A DNA stretch of 64,000 nucleotides from Bacillota bacterium (GCA_029006195.1 JAQXGH010000024.1:20636-84635), one strand, 5' to 3'; shown: positions 43,959-52,491, counted from the first letter of the stretch. Numbers and translations are program-made. The notes: generated by a model not told the origin, from the sequence alone.

Positions 43959-45230
43959 ATGAGAAACATCGATCTTGTAATTATAGGCGGCGGCGCTGCA
44001 GGAATGGCGGCAGCCGTAAGCGCCAGAAAAAACGGAATAGAAGACATATTAATAATAGAACGTAATTCATATGTTGGCGGAGTATTAAGTCAGTGCATAC
44101 ATAACGGATTCGGGCTTCACAGATTCAGTGAAGACATGACAGGAGTTGAATTTGCCAGAAGATACAGACTTATGGTAGAGGAAATGAATATCCCGGTTAT
44201 GCTTAACTCCTTCGTCATCGAAATGAATGACAAAAGAGAAATCACAGTAATAAATCCAGAGGAAGGCCTTGTGAGAATTTGTGCAAAGGCTATAGTCCTC
44301 GCCATGGGATGCAGGGAAAGAACTCGTAATAACCTGCTTATCCCAGGAGTAAGGGGAGCTGGGATTCTGACAGCAGGAACAGCGCAAAAATATGTAAATA
44401 TCAATGGGTATCTGCCAGGAAAGAGAGTTGTGATACTGGGATCTGGAGATATAGGTCTTATTATGGCACGCCAGTTTGTTATGGAAGGTGTTGAGGTTAA
44501 GGCTGTTGTTGAAATAATGCCTTATTCAAGCGGCCTTCCTAGAAACATGAAGCAGTGCATAGAAGATTTCGATATTCCTGTATACTTCAGCTCAACAGTT
44601 ACTGATATTAAGGGTAAGGAAAGAGTTAGTTCAGTAACAGTTGCTAAAGTTGACGAAAATAGAAGGGCTATACCTGGAACTGAATTTGAAATCGAATGTG
44701 ACACGCTGATGATAAGTGCTGGACTTATTCCTGAAAACGAGCTAACAGAGCAGGCTGGTATCTTGATTGCTCCTGAAACCAGAGGCGCTATCGTAACTGA
44801 GGATTATCAGACATCAGCAGATGGTGTTTTCGCATGTGGTAACGTGCTTCACGTTCACGATCTTGTAGACTTTGTAAGCGAAGAAGCAGAAGAGGCGGGA
44901 AGGTGTGCTGCTCAGTATCTTCTTGGTGAATCTGCAGCAGATTCTGATATTATAATTGTAAAAAACGGCAATGGCGCAGGCGGAGTAGTGCCACAGAAAA
45001 TAAGAAGATCTTCACTTGAAGGTCAAGGGGTAACGCTCATGTTCAGGCCAAAGAATAAATATAAGGATGTGAAGATTGTCTGCGAATCTGGCGAAAAACT
45101 CATTCATTCTCAGAATGGTTTCGCGCTGACTCCAGGAGAGATGATCAGAATGGATATTCCGTGCGATAAGCTTAAAGAAGCTGCAGACGAAATAACAGTA
45201 ATGATAAAGGAGGCTGAAAATGAAAGATAA
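43959..45230 (+). CDS. FAD-dependent pyridine-nucleotide oxidoreductase, partner of the GlpO-like protein
   Basis: A 423-residue flavoprotein. FAD site: LVIIGGGAAGMAAAVSA; VLAMGCRERTRNN is the second FAD contact; VILGSGDIGLIMARQFVMEG is the NAD(P) loop; DGVFACGNVLHVHDLVDFVS the C-terminal FAD motif. There is no redox-active CxxC pair of the thioredoxin-reductase type. It probably passes electrons between NAD(P)H and the neighbouring dehydrogenase. Its 3' end overlaps the DUF1667 gene by 11 bp. Confidence 0.85.
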   Translation: MRNIDLVIIGGGAAGMAAAVSARKNGIEDILIIERNSYVGGVLSQCIHNGFGLHRFSEDMTGVEFARRYRLMVEEMNIPVMLNSFVIEMNDKREITVINPEEGLVRICAKAIVLAMGCRERTRNNLLIPGVRGAGILTAGTAQKYVNINGYLPGKRVVILGSGDIGLIMARQFVMEGVEVKAVVEIMPYSSGLPRNMKQCIEDFDIPVYFSSTVTDIKGKERVSSVTVAKVDENRRAIPGTEFEIECDTLMISAGLIPENELTEQAGILIAPETRGAIVTEDYQTSADGVFACGNVLHVHDLVDFVSEEAEEAGRCAAQYLLGESAADSDIIIVKNGNGAGGVVPQKIRRSSLEGQGVTLMFRPKNKYKDVKIVCESGEKLIHSQNGFALTPGEMIRMDIPCDKLKEAADEITVMIKEAENER

Positions 45231-45564
45231 GATCGAACTTGTTTGTATCAGCTGTCCTAGAGGATGTAACCTCACCGTTAATGGGGATGAAGTAAGTGGT
45301 CACTATTGTAAGAGAGGCATTGAATACGCTAAGGCAGAAACGACCAATCCTGTCAGAGTTCTCACATGCCTCATGAGAGCAGAGGGAAGACAGAAGCCTA
45401 TCAGCGTTAAAACTGATAAGCCCGTACCTAAGGCTTTGCTTTTGGAATGTGCCAAGGCTATATACGAAGTTCACCCCAAGCTTCCTGTAGCATGTGGTGA
45501 CGTTCTCATCGAAAATATACTTGGAACTGGTAGTAATGTAATATCAACCTGCGATGCTGAATAA
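45220..45564 (+). CDS. DUF1667 protein
   Basis: Small cysteine-containing protein of 114 residues. CISCPRGCNL and HYCKRGIEYA give a CxxCxxxC...C pattern suited to an iron-sulfur cluster or zinc. DUF1667 genes usually follow the two oxidoreductase genes seen here and are thought to belong to the same electron-transfer complex. GGAGGCTGAAA is the ribosome site, inside the end of the previous gene. Confidence 0.88.
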   Translation: MKDKIELVCISCPRGCNLTVNGDEVSGHYCKRGIEYAKAETTNPVRVLTCLMRAEGRQKPISVKTDKPVPKALLLECAKAIYEVHPKLPVACGDVLIENILGTGSNVISTCDAE

Positions 45565-45618
45565 GCGTTAGATAGTTTTTTCATATTACCAATTTATAAA
45601 ATGGATTATATAACATTC

Positions 45619-45648
45619 TGAAACTTTATGAAACTTTTTGAAACTGCC
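45619..45648 (+). repeat. Three tandem 10-bp repeats upstream of the alanine symporter
   Basis: TGAAACTTTA, TGAAACTTTT and TGAAACTGCC lie head to tail with a 10-bp period, so each copy faces the same side of the helix. They are about 70-100 bases before the symporter ATG. Confidence 0.6.
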
Positions 45649-45717
45649 GTGTAAAAATATGTCATTAGAAAATTTAATCTTTAGTTTAGGAAATGATGAG
45701 AGGTGGGACAAATAATC

Positions 45718-47088
45718 ATGGAATTATTAAACTCGATCATTCTAACTGTGCAGCACTATATGGCAGACTATGTACTGATCGTTGCACTTTTAGGCGGAGG
45801 AATTTGGTTTTCAGTAAGACTAAAATTCGTTCAAATTAAAGGGGTTTTCAAGGGACTAAAGATGATGTTCAGTGGCCTTTTCGGTAAGAAGGGTGAAGTC
45901 GATGATGATGGAATGTCTTCATTCCAGGCGCTGGCAACAGCTATTGCAGCTCAGGTAGGTACAGGCAATATTGCAGGTGCCGCAACTGCTATAGCAATTG
46001 GTGGTCCAGGTGCTATCTTCTGGATGTGGGTAGCAGCACTCCTGGGAATGGCGACAATTTTCTGCGAAGCAACAATGGCTCAGAAGTATAAGACTATCGG
46101 CGATGATGGCGTAGTTACTGGCGGTCCGGTTTACTACATCAGAGCAGCTTTTAAGGGCAAGTTCGGTAGGGGGCTGGCTGCAGCTTTTGCAATCCTTCTG
46201 GTAGTAGCATTAGGCTTCACTGGTAATGCTGTACAGGCAAATTCAATTGCAGTAGCATGGAATTCAGCCTTCGGATTACCTCAGTATGTAATGGGTATAT
46301 TCTTAGCTATAATGGCATTCATCGTATTTACAGGTGGAATGAGCCGTATCGCTAAGGTAACAGAAACAGTAGTTCCAATTATGGCTGCATTTTATATTCT
46401 GGGATCGCTTGTTGTAATTTGCGCTAACATTACACACGTGCCATACGCTTTCTATTCAATCGTTGTAGGTGCATTTGCACCACAGACAATTGCAGGCGGT
46501 GCAGCAGGCGCAACTCTTAAATTAGCACTTACAAAGGGTGTAGCCAGAGGTCTTTTCTCAAACGAAGCAGGTATGGGTTCAACACCACATGCACACGCTG
46601 TAGCTAAGGTTAACCATCCGATCGAACAGGGTTACGTTGCTATGGCAGGCGTATTCATCGATACATTTGTTATTCTGAATATGACTGCACTTGTAATCAT
46701 TACAAGCGACGCTATCCCATCAGGATTAACAGGTGCCGAACTTACACAGTTCGCATTCGGTACAGTTTTCGGCAAGATGGGCGGTATATTCATCGCAGTA
46801 TGTATGCTGTTCTTCGCATTCTCAACTATTATTGGTTGGTACTTCTTCGGAATGGCAAACATTAAATATCTGTTTGGTTCAAAGGCTATAAAAGTCTACT
46901 CAGTTCTCGTAGCTATTTGCGTTCTTCTGGGTTCACTTGCTCAGGTAGATCTAATATGGAATATGGCTGACTGCTTCAACTCCATAATGGTACTGCCGAA
47001 TATAATTGCACTCTTTGCACTTAGCGGAATTGTGCTTAAAGAGTATGACGATTATAAAGAAAAATATCCGACGCTTAACAAAAAATAA
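45718..47088 (+). CDS. Alanine/glycine:cation symporter (AGCS family)
   Basis: Sodium-coupled amino-acid symporter of 456 residues and about eleven segments. FQALATAIAAQVGTGNIAGA is the AGCS signature and VARGLFSNEAGMGSTPHAHA is the other conserved block; GGPGAIFWMWVAALLGMAT lies between. The ATG at 45718 is used with GAGGTGGG 11 bases upstream; a GTG at 45703 falls within that site. The terminator at 47097 follows. Confidence 0.94.
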   Translation: MELLNSIILTVQHYMADYVLIVALLGGGIWFSVRLKFVQIKGVFKGLKMMFSGLFGKKGEVDDDGMSSFQALATAIAAQVGTGNIAGAATAIAIGGPGAIFWMWVAALLGMATIFCEATMAQKYKTIGDDGVVTGGPVYYIRAAFKGKFGRGLAAAFAILLVVALGFTGNAVQANSIAVAWNSAFGLPQYVMGIFLAIMAFIVFTGGMSRIAKVTETVVPIMAAFYILGSLVVICANITHVPYAFYSIVVGAFAPQTIAGGAAGATLKLALTKGVARGLFSNEAGMGSTPHAHAVAKVNHPIEQGYVAMAGVFIDTFVILNMTALVIITSDAIPSGLTGAELTQFAFGTVFGKMGGIFIAVCMLFFAFSTIIGWYFFGMANIKYLFGSKAIKVYSVLVAICVLLGSLAQVDLIWNMADCFNSIMVLPNIIALFALSGIVLKEYDDYKEKYPTLNKK

Positions 47089-47096
47089 AAATAATA

Positions 47097-47121
47097 AAAC
47101 CTGGTCGCCCAGGTTTTTTAT
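47097..47121 (+). terminator. Terminator of the alanine/glycine symporter gene
   Basis: Stem AAACCTGG / CCAGGTTT (47097-47104 with 47109-47116), tetraloop TCGC, then a T-run. Confidence 0.88.
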
Positions 47122-47181
47122 TTATTTACTGTGTAATGTCCTAGAGTGCTGCATCACTATGTGAGACAGCTGCTCAATTGA

Positions 47182-47838
47182 TTAATCAACCCAAATAAAT
47201 TGATTATACCCCGCTTCCCCTCCATCTATCAGGAGGTTCTGCCCAGTCATAAACCTATTAGTCACGCCGACAAAATAAATCCATTCGGCTATTTCTTCTG
47301 TGGTTGCCCATCTCTTAAGAGGGGTGAGATCCATAATCTGTTCCCAGAGAGCAGGATCGTCCATTACAGGTTTATTGAGATCTGTAATAACGCCGCCTGG
47401 GTCGATAGAGTTGCATATAGCTTTTGGAGCTAGACGGTTTGCAACATTTTTTGTGTATGACATAAGTCCGCCTTTGGAAGCAGCGTACTCAGGGAACTCA
47501 GAGCCTGTATGGCCGCTTGCTGAGCCCACGTTTACTACGGATTTAATGTTTTCATTGTTAAAAGCGTAGTGTTCAGTTATATTAATTACCCCCTTGAGGT
47601 TAATGTCGATGTCGCTGCCGGATTCCTGTACGCCTGCATTGTTGACGATAATGTGCGGCGCATCGATAACAGGGAAGTTCTCCTTGTTGCGGACATCTAT
47701 GATGTAGTGAGTGTAATTGTCGTTTTCGATAGTAGAAGGGGATACGTCAAAGCCAGTTACATTGTGACCCTTCTTAAGAAAATATAAGGCTGTAGTCTGG
47801 CCTATACCAGAGCTGGTTCCAGTGATAAGTACGTTCAT
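47182..47838 (-). CDS. Short-chain dehydrogenase/reductase
   Basis: NAD(P)-dependent SDR of 218 residues. TGTSSGIGQTTALYFLKKG is the cofactor loop, NNAGVQ the NNAG motif and YAASKGGL the catalytic Tyr-Lys pair with Ser in VNVGSASG. PGGVITDLN follows. At 218 residues it is about 25-30 shorter than most; the middle region around residues 50-80 is compressed. Substrate unknown. It lies 15 bp downstream of the VUT-family gene on the same strand, so they may be cotranscribed. Confidence 0.88.
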   Translation of the reverse strand: MNVLITGTSSGIGQTTALYFLKKGHNVTGFDVSPSTIENDNYTHYIIDVRNKENFPVIDAPHIIVNNAGVQESGSDIDINLKGVINITEHYAFNNENIKSVVNVGSASGHTGSEFPEYAASKGGLMSYTKNVANRLAPKAICNSIDPGGVITDLNKPVMDDPALWEQIMDLTPLKRWATTEEIAEWIYFVGVTNRFMTGQNLLIDGGEAGYNQFIWVD

Positions 47839-47853
47839 ATTGACCTCTCTAAA

Positions 47854-48594
47854 TTAAGCTGTAACACTATTTTTTGAAGCGTATTCCAGATACTGGTTGC
47901 CGACTTTTTCTTTTTCCCAATCCTGGCTGACCTTGTAGCCTATAGGACTAAAGATAACTTCACAGAGAAGTTCCATTACGGCGCCTGTTACTGAGCAGAG
48001 TAGCACCTGAACCCATGTCCAACCGAAGAATGTATGGGATACTATAAGTGCGAAAATCAGATTATCAACAAACTGGGCGATTCCGGTTGATACATAGGAT
48101 CTAATTGCAAAAGCCTTAAACCCTGATATTGTAAGCCTTTTGGCAATGGCGTGGTTTAGAGCGGAATTGCAGATAGCAGAAACCAGCATAGCAGTACTGC
48201 TGCCGACAACAACATACCAGCAACCACCAAAAGTAGTATTAAGTGCTGAATTTACTTCGGGCAGGCCTGTTGAATAGAATTCTCCCCAGTTACCAGGTGT
48301 AAGTGAGAGGAGTTTTAATATCAAACAGAAAAAGAGATTTGTGGCCAGTGCCAGAATAGATATCTTGGCAGCTGCTTTAGGACCAAATCTTTTGCAGATC
48401 ATATCCATGCAGAGGAATGAGATCCAGCTGAGTGTGAATCCGCAGTCAAGTGCGAGATATTTAACAGAAAATAGTTCTTTGTTTGCTAAGAGGTTCATCA
48501 TTATTACACTAACGACGAACAGCATAACAACAAGGCTGGGTACGTTCCTTAAGAGGACGCGGTAATCAGCCATTTCGCGTTTAATAAGATTCAT
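47854..48594 (-). CDS. VUT-family (YhhQ-like) transporter, possible queuosine-precursor uptake
   Basis: Six-segment membrane protein of 246 residues. The VUT/DUF165 landmarks are present: NLLANKELFSVKYLALDCGFT, SWISFLCMDMICKRFGPKAA, and SYVSTGIAQFVDNLIFALIV. Members of this family, such as E. coli YhhQ, import preQ0 or preQ1, and some relatives transport other compounds. A hairpin with a possible pseudoknot in its leader resembles a preQ1-type riboswitch, which would support the assignment. GGAGA precedes the ATG. Confidence 0.8.
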   Translation of the reverse strand: MNLIKREMADYRVLLRNVPSLVVMLFVVSVIMMNLLANKELFSVKYLALDCGFTLSWISFLCMDMICKRFGPKAAAKISILALATNLFFCLILKLLSLTPGNWGEFYSTGLPEVNSALNTTFGGCWYVVVGSSTAMLVSAICNSALNHAIAKRLTISGFKAFAIRSYVSTGIAQFVDNLIFALIVSHTFFGWTWVQVLLCSVTGAVMELLCEVIFSPIGYKVSQDWEKEKVGNQYLEYASKNSVTA

Positions 48595-48602
48595 TTAATT
48601 GT

Positions 48603-48655
48603 TTCTCCTTTGGTTTTAATATTTTAGAAGCAGGATATCGGACCCGAACTGCTTC
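48603..48655 (-). promoter_or_regulatory. Candidate preQ1-I-like riboswitch in the VUT leader
   Basis: On the minus strand GAAGCAG pairs with CTGCTTC (48655-48649 with 48633-48627) around a 15-base loop starting TTCGGGT. An A-rich tail, TAAAATATTAAAA, leads to ACCAAAGGAGA. The loop GGGT can pair with ACC next to the ribosome site, forming an H-type pseudoknot that would hide AAAGGAG. The loop and tail are longer than in typical preQ1-I aptamers and the usual CTAAGGA end is not matched. Confidence 0.35.
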
Positions 48656-48660
48656 AAGCT

Positions 48661-48689
48661 TTGACTCGAGACGTATTATAACATATAAT
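48661..48689 (+). promoter_or_regulatory. Promoter giving a leaderless YkvI-like mRNA
   Basis: TTGACT (48661-48666), 17-bp spacer, TATAAT (48684-48689). The start site would be near 48696, two bases before the ATG at 48698. Confidence 0.7.
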
Positions 48690-48697
48690 TATCAATT

Positions 48698-49774
48698 ATG
48701 AATACTAAAGTGAGCGCTAAAAACATAATATCCATGACAGGCTTATTCTGCGCATACTACTTCGGGGCAGCCTTTGCCAGCGGTAGGGAAATGATGCAGT
48801 TTTTTTCTGGTTTTGGTATTTCAGGATTTCTGGGACTGATACCGGTTGCCGTTTTATACACTGTAATGGGAATGATAATAACAGAGGGGGCATATAAAGA
48901 ACAGTTTCTTGATCCATACGATTTTTTCCCATACTCCTGCGGCAGGAAGCTGGGAGCAGTTTTTGTCTGGATACTTACAGTGCTTCTGGCCGGTGACATG
49001 ATGATGATGACTGCCAGTGCAGGGGCAAATCTTAACGAGAACATAGGTATGCCGCTGTTTGCGGGCAGGTGTATAGTCTTCGTATCAGCTGCTACAGTAT
49101 GCCTTGGTCTTGAGAGAATCGTAGACATTGTGTCAAAACTTGGGCCGTTTGTTGCTATTTTCATTGGCGTGGTATCAATTATAGCTATAGTCAAATGCCA
49201 TACCACAATGGCAGAAGGAAACGCGGCAATACCTTCGCTCGACATATATACAGGAAACAATAATATTGCAATCTCAAGCTTCAAATATACGATGTATAAC
49301 GTTTTGACCATTTTGCCGGTACTTGTTGTAAGTGGCGGTAAGTCGAACAGCATTAGGGAATCCAGGATTATCAGCATCACGCAGGTGGCCGCACTCATAT
49401 TCGTGTGCATACTGGTAATAATCTCTCAAATCAAGAATATCCAGGAGATATATTACCTTCAGATACCAAGCCTTATGATTATTCACATTTATATGCCTGT
49501 AATACAGAATATATTCAGTATAATTCTTTTGATCTGTACGTATTCATCGACTACAGTTATGATGTGGGCACTAGTAAGGAAATTTACAGAAGAGGGCAGG
49601 CCTAGCTATTATATTTTAACTATAGGAATATCCATTGTGATATTCATTGGATCCGGGCTATTTACTTTTAGCCAGATTCTGGATTACATTACATCGATTG
49701 GAATGTATGCTGGTGTTTTGTTCTTCATAGTAACAGTCGTAAATACAGTAAGAAGAAAGACGGGGAGAATCTAA
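48698..49774 (+). CDS. YkvI-like membrane transporter
   Basis: Ten-segment protein of 358 residues of the YkvI group, distantly related to APC-type amino-acid permeases. YYFGAAFASGREMMQFFSGF is the family motif in the first segment. Function is not established for this family. There is no ribosome site before the ATG; the promoter places the transcript start at or just before it. The peptidase gene begins 2 bp after its stop, so transport of a peptide product or an amino acid is a reasonable guess. Confidence 0.8.
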   Translation: MNTKVSAKNIISMTGLFCAYYFGAAFASGREMMQFFSGFGISGFLGLIPVAVLYTVMGMIITEGAYKEQFLDPYDFFPYSCGRKLGAVFVWILTVLLAGDMMMMTASAGANLNENIGMPLFAGRCIVFVSAATVCLGLERIVDIVSKLGPFVAIFIGVVSIIAIVKCHTTMAEGNAAIPSLDIYTGNNNIAISSFKYTMYNVLTILPVLVVSGGKSNSIRESRIISITQVAALIFVCILVIISQIKNIQEIYYLQIPSLMIIHIYMPVIQNIFSIILLICTYSSTTVMMWALVRKFTEEGRPSYYILTIGISIVIFIGSGLFTFSQILDYITSIGMYAGVLFFIVTVVNTVRRKTGRI

Positions 49775-49776
49775 TT

Positions 49777-51006
49777 ATGAATCTTATCGATTACTTAAAT
49801 AAAGCAGTAAGCCCTTATCATGTAGTGGCCAGCCTTGAAGAAGAACTTAAGAGCAAAGGCTATAAGCCTGCTTCGATAAGCCAGATTAAGGTGCTTGATG
49901 AAGGTAAATACTTTATAAATATATTTGATACAAGCCTTGTAGCTTTTGAATTAAAGGCGGGGGCTAAGGGTATACATATGGCGTCTGCGCATACAGATTA
50001 CCCTTGCTTTAAGCTTAAGCCTGAGCCAAAGATGGCTGCTGCAGGAAACTGCCAGAGGGTGAATGTTGAGCCTTACGGCGGAATGCTTAAGAGAACATGG
50101 TTTGATAGACCGCTTGGAATGGCAGGTGTTGTTTATTCTAAGGGAGAAGATGCTATGCATCCTATCAAAGCTATGGTTAATGTCCGGAAGCCGCTTTTCA
50201 TTATTCCTGGCCTGGCACCTCATATGGACCGTGAAATTGAAAAAGGTGATATAAACGTTCAGAAGGAAATTGTTCCAATTTATGCCCTGGGTGAAGAAAG
50301 TGAAATCATAAGTGTGATCGCTGATGCAGCATCCTGTAAGGCGGAAGATATTCTTTCTTTTGATCTGGACCTTAACTTCTGTCAGGAACCTGTTTTGGCA
50401 GGTGCAAATGGTGAGTTTATTATGGCGCAGGGAATCGATAATATCGCATCAGTAGCTGCAATTACTAACGCTATACTTGAGGAAAAGGATAGAGACTACA
50501 TAAGCATTGCTTGCTATTTTAATAATGAAGAGATAGGAAGTTCTACTAAGCAGGGTGCTGATTCAGGTGTTTTGAGTATGATTTTTGATGAATTAAAGAA
50601 GAATCCTCTCTGTGAGACAATCAGAAATGACAACTGCTTCTTTATTTCTGCAGACGGAGCACATGCGCTTCATCCTAACTATCCTGAGAAAGCAGATCCG
50701 ACGTCAAAAGTACTTCTTGGCAAGGGTCTGGTCGTTAAAACTAGCGCATCTCAGAGATACGCTACAGATGCTAAAATGACTGCAATAATCAAGGGAATGT
50801 GTCATGAAAACGGAATAGATATGCAGGTTCAGGCTAACAAGTCTGGTGCTCCGGGAGGCAGTACTCTGGGTCCGATCATTTCTTCATATGTTCCTATGCT
50901 TGCGGCAGATATGGGAATACCAATGCTGGCGATGCATTCGTCATATGAAACTGCTGCATGTGCAGACTATGAAGCCTTTGAAAGATTTATGAAATTATTC
51001 TTATAA
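49777..51006 (+). CDS. M18 family aminopeptidase
   Basis: Zinc aminopeptidase of 409 residues in the cytoplasm. MASAHTDYPCFKLKPEP supplies the first metal His-x-Asp, CYFNNEEIGSSTKQGADS the catalytic Glu pair and MLAMHSSYETAACAD the last metal His. FISADGAHALHPNYPEKADP is another conserved block. GGGGAGA lies upstream within the previous gene. It is followed by a hairpin terminator. Confidence 0.93.
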   Translation: MNLIDYLNKAVSPYHVVASLEEELKSKGYKPASISQIKVLDEGKYFINIFDTSLVAFELKAGAKGIHMASAHTDYPCFKLKPEPKMAAAGNCQRVNVEPYGGMLKRTWFDRPLGMAGVVYSKGEDAMHPIKAMVNVRKPLFIIPGLAPHMDREIEKGDINVQKEIVPIYALGEESEIISVIADAASCKAEDILSFDLDLNFCQEPVLAGANGEFIMAQGIDNIASVAAITNAILEEKDRDYISIACYFNNEEIGSSTKQGADSGVLSMIFDELKKNPLCETIRNDNCFFISADGAHALHPNYPEKADPTSKVLLGKGLVVKTSASQRYATDAKMTAIIKGMCHENGIDMQVQANKSGAPGGSTLGPIISSYVPMLAADMGIPMLAMHSSYETAACADYEAFERFMKLFL

Positions 51007-51014
51007 AGAAAAAG

Positions 51015-51042
51015 GAGCTGGAAATTACCAGCTCTATTTTCT
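51015..51042 (+). terminator. Terminator after the M18 aminopeptidase gene
   Basis: Stem GAGCTGG / CCAGCTC (51015-51021 with 51028-51034), loop AAATTA, then TATTTTC. Confidence 0.7.
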
Positions 51043-51074
51043 TAAGGTATATGTGGATTATTTAATCATATGGA

Positions 51075-51653
51075 CTATTTTATTGTTTTGCCCATGTGAA
51101 ATGCTAAATCAAGTGCCTCTGGATGGTGAATGTGATCAGTATGAAGTCCCAGGTTACCGACACAAAGTCTGCCGGCATCTGACCATCCGAGGTGGTGTAA
51201 GTATTCATCGAAGTACTGATTGATAGCCTTGAAGTTACTAGGCTCGTCAACAGCTGCAGCTATGAGAAGCATCGCTGATTTGTGGTTTTCATTACTCTGC
51301 CACATTTCATTTCCCATTGAATCTACACCTTCCATTGCAGCGAACATTCTGTCCATTGCTGTCTTCATAATTCCAGTGAATCCCCAGAAGTAGAGAGGGG
51401 AAGCGAAAACGATAATATCCGAAATCGCATAGTGCTTGTAGATAATATCCATATCATCCTGGATCACACAAGGATGTTCCTGTGCCCAGTCTCCGCCAAA
51501 GCATCCCAGGCAGTGACCTATATTCATTTCATTAAGATTGCATACGTTTACAACGTTACCGCCTTCTTTAGCGCCTTTTACAAAAGCTTCAACCAGAAAG
51601 TTAGTATTTCCGTTTGATACGGGGCTTCCGTTTAATACCAGTATTCTTTTCAT
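51075..51653 (-). CDS. NADPH-dependent FMN reductase / flavodoxin-fold protein
   Basis: Flavodoxin-like protein of 192 residues. LVLNGSPVSNGNTNFLVEAF binds the FMN phosphate, CLGCFGGDW and the following Cys occur in the iron-sulfur-flavoprotein-like group, and FASPLYFWGFTGIMKTAMDR is the second flavin contact. Third gene of the reverse operon after two SMR subunits (20-bp gap). A role in reducing quinones or other electrophiles exported by the pump is a guess. Confidence 0.85.
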   Translation of the reverse strand: MKRILVLNGSPVSNGNTNFLVEAFVKGAKEGGNVVNVCNLNEMNIGHCLGCFGGDWAQEHPCVIQDDMDIIYKHYAISDIIVFASPLYFWGFTGIMKTAMDRMFAAMEGVDSMGNEMWQSNENHKSAMLLIAAAVDEPSNFKAINQYFDEYLHHLGWSDAGRLCVGNLGLHTDHIHHPEALDLAFHMGKTIK

Positions 51654-51673
51654 GTAAGTAACCTCCCTTTTGT

Positions 51674-51994
51674 TTAACCAAAGAGATTTAACGAAACTGT
51701 ACTTATTATCATCGCAATAAGTGCAATGTAACCTACTTTTGTCAATCTATGTTTATAATACATGTATCCTACAATGGTAGTTACTATTATGCCAACAGCT
51801 CCCCATGTAGCGTAAGCTATGCCAAGATCTATGTGTATCAGTGCGAAACCGAAGGAAACATAGCTGAAAGTGTATAAAAGTATACAGGCAACTGTAGGCT
51901 TTAATTTAGTAAATCCATGAGTGGACGTTACCAGTGAAGCTGCGAAAACTTCACAAGACATCGAGAAGAGGAGAATAAGATATGCTATAACCAT
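51674..51994 (-). CDS. Small multidrug resistance (SMR) subunit, EmrE/SugE type
   Basis: Four-helix SMR protein of 106 residues. The essential membrane Glu is Glu14 in SMSCEVFAAS. YATWGAVGIIVTTIVGY is the third-helix signature. The ATG overlaps the preceding stop by one base, so it forms a paired SMR heterodimer with the next protein. Paired SMR pumps export quaternary ammonium compounds, guanidinium-like cations or polyamines. Confidence 0.92.
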   Translation of the reverse strand: MVIAYLILLFSMSCEVFAASLVTSTHGFTKLKPTVACILLYTFSYVSFGFALIHIDLGIAYATWGAVGIIVTTIVGYMYYKHRLTKVGYIALIAMIISTVSLNLFG

Positions 51995-52365
51995 TAGCAG
52001 TCCTCCTTGTCTTCGTCATTATCTTTAGGTGTACCCCACATGTTAATTACGAAAGTAGCTGTTGTCAGCACTGCAACTGAAATCCAGCCGACAGGCGTTA
52101 GTTCCTGCTTGAAATAGAAAACCCCCAGAAATGTACAAAACAGGACGCCGACTACAGTCCAGGTGGCGTAAGCAACAGCAATATTAATAATGTGAAGGAT
52201 TTTGGAGAATATAGAAAAGGAGAGCAAAATCATAAGAATCGAACAGATTCCCATTGCTATATTTTCGAAACCGTTACAGGCTTCAAGTAAAGCATCACCA
52301 ATAAGTTCCAAAGCTATGGATATTGCTAATACAACATATGCCTTGGATTTAGATATATTTAACAC
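51994..52365 (-). CDS. Small multidrug resistance (SMR) subunit, long partner
   Basis: Four-helix SMR protein of 123 residues with the membrane Glu in ISIALELIGDALLE and AYATWTVVGVLFCTFLGVFY. The tail is hydrophilic (GTPKDNDEDKEDC). I chose GTG 52365 because AGGAGG lies six bases before it; an ATG at 52380 would read through that site. It is the first gene of the operon, with a 19-bp-spacer promoter upstream. Confidence 0.9.
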   Translation of the reverse strand: MLNISKSKAYVVLAISIALELIGDALLEACNGFENIAMGICSILMILLSFSIFSKILHIINIAVAYATWTVVGVLFCTFLGVFYFKQELTPVGWISVAVLTTATFVINMWGTPKDNDEDKEDC

Positions 52366-52396
52366 TTTAATCCTCCTCATATTCCTTATCTATTAT

Positions 52397-52427
52397 GTTA
52401 TAGACCTTCCATTACGGGTAAAGTCAA
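52397..52427 (-). promoter_or_regulatory. SMR operon promoter with 19-bp spacer
   Basis: On the minus strand TTGACT (52427-52422), 19-bp spacer TTACCCGTAATGGAAGGTC, TATAAC (52402-52397). The long spacer with opposed ACC / GGT elements is the MerR-activated geometry. Confidence 0.6.
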
Positions 52428-52462
52428 GAAAAAAGTCAGTAAAGTTTGATTATTTACAAGGG

Positions 52463-52491
52463 TTTACATATAAATTTGACATTGATATAAT
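52463..52491 (+). promoter_or_regulatory. Promoter of the flavoprotein-TPR-DUF4037-DUF4125 operon
   Basis: TTTACA (52463-52468), 17-bp spacer, TGATATAAT (extended -10, box at 52486-52491). A TTGACA at 52476 with TAATTT is a second possibility. Confidence 0.6.

Noticed and set aside
51994..52380. Choline or guanidine riboswitch upstream of the SMR pair
   Set aside because: The leader is short and lacks the ACGR/ykkC-type conserved loops; the promoter geometry is enough to explain control.
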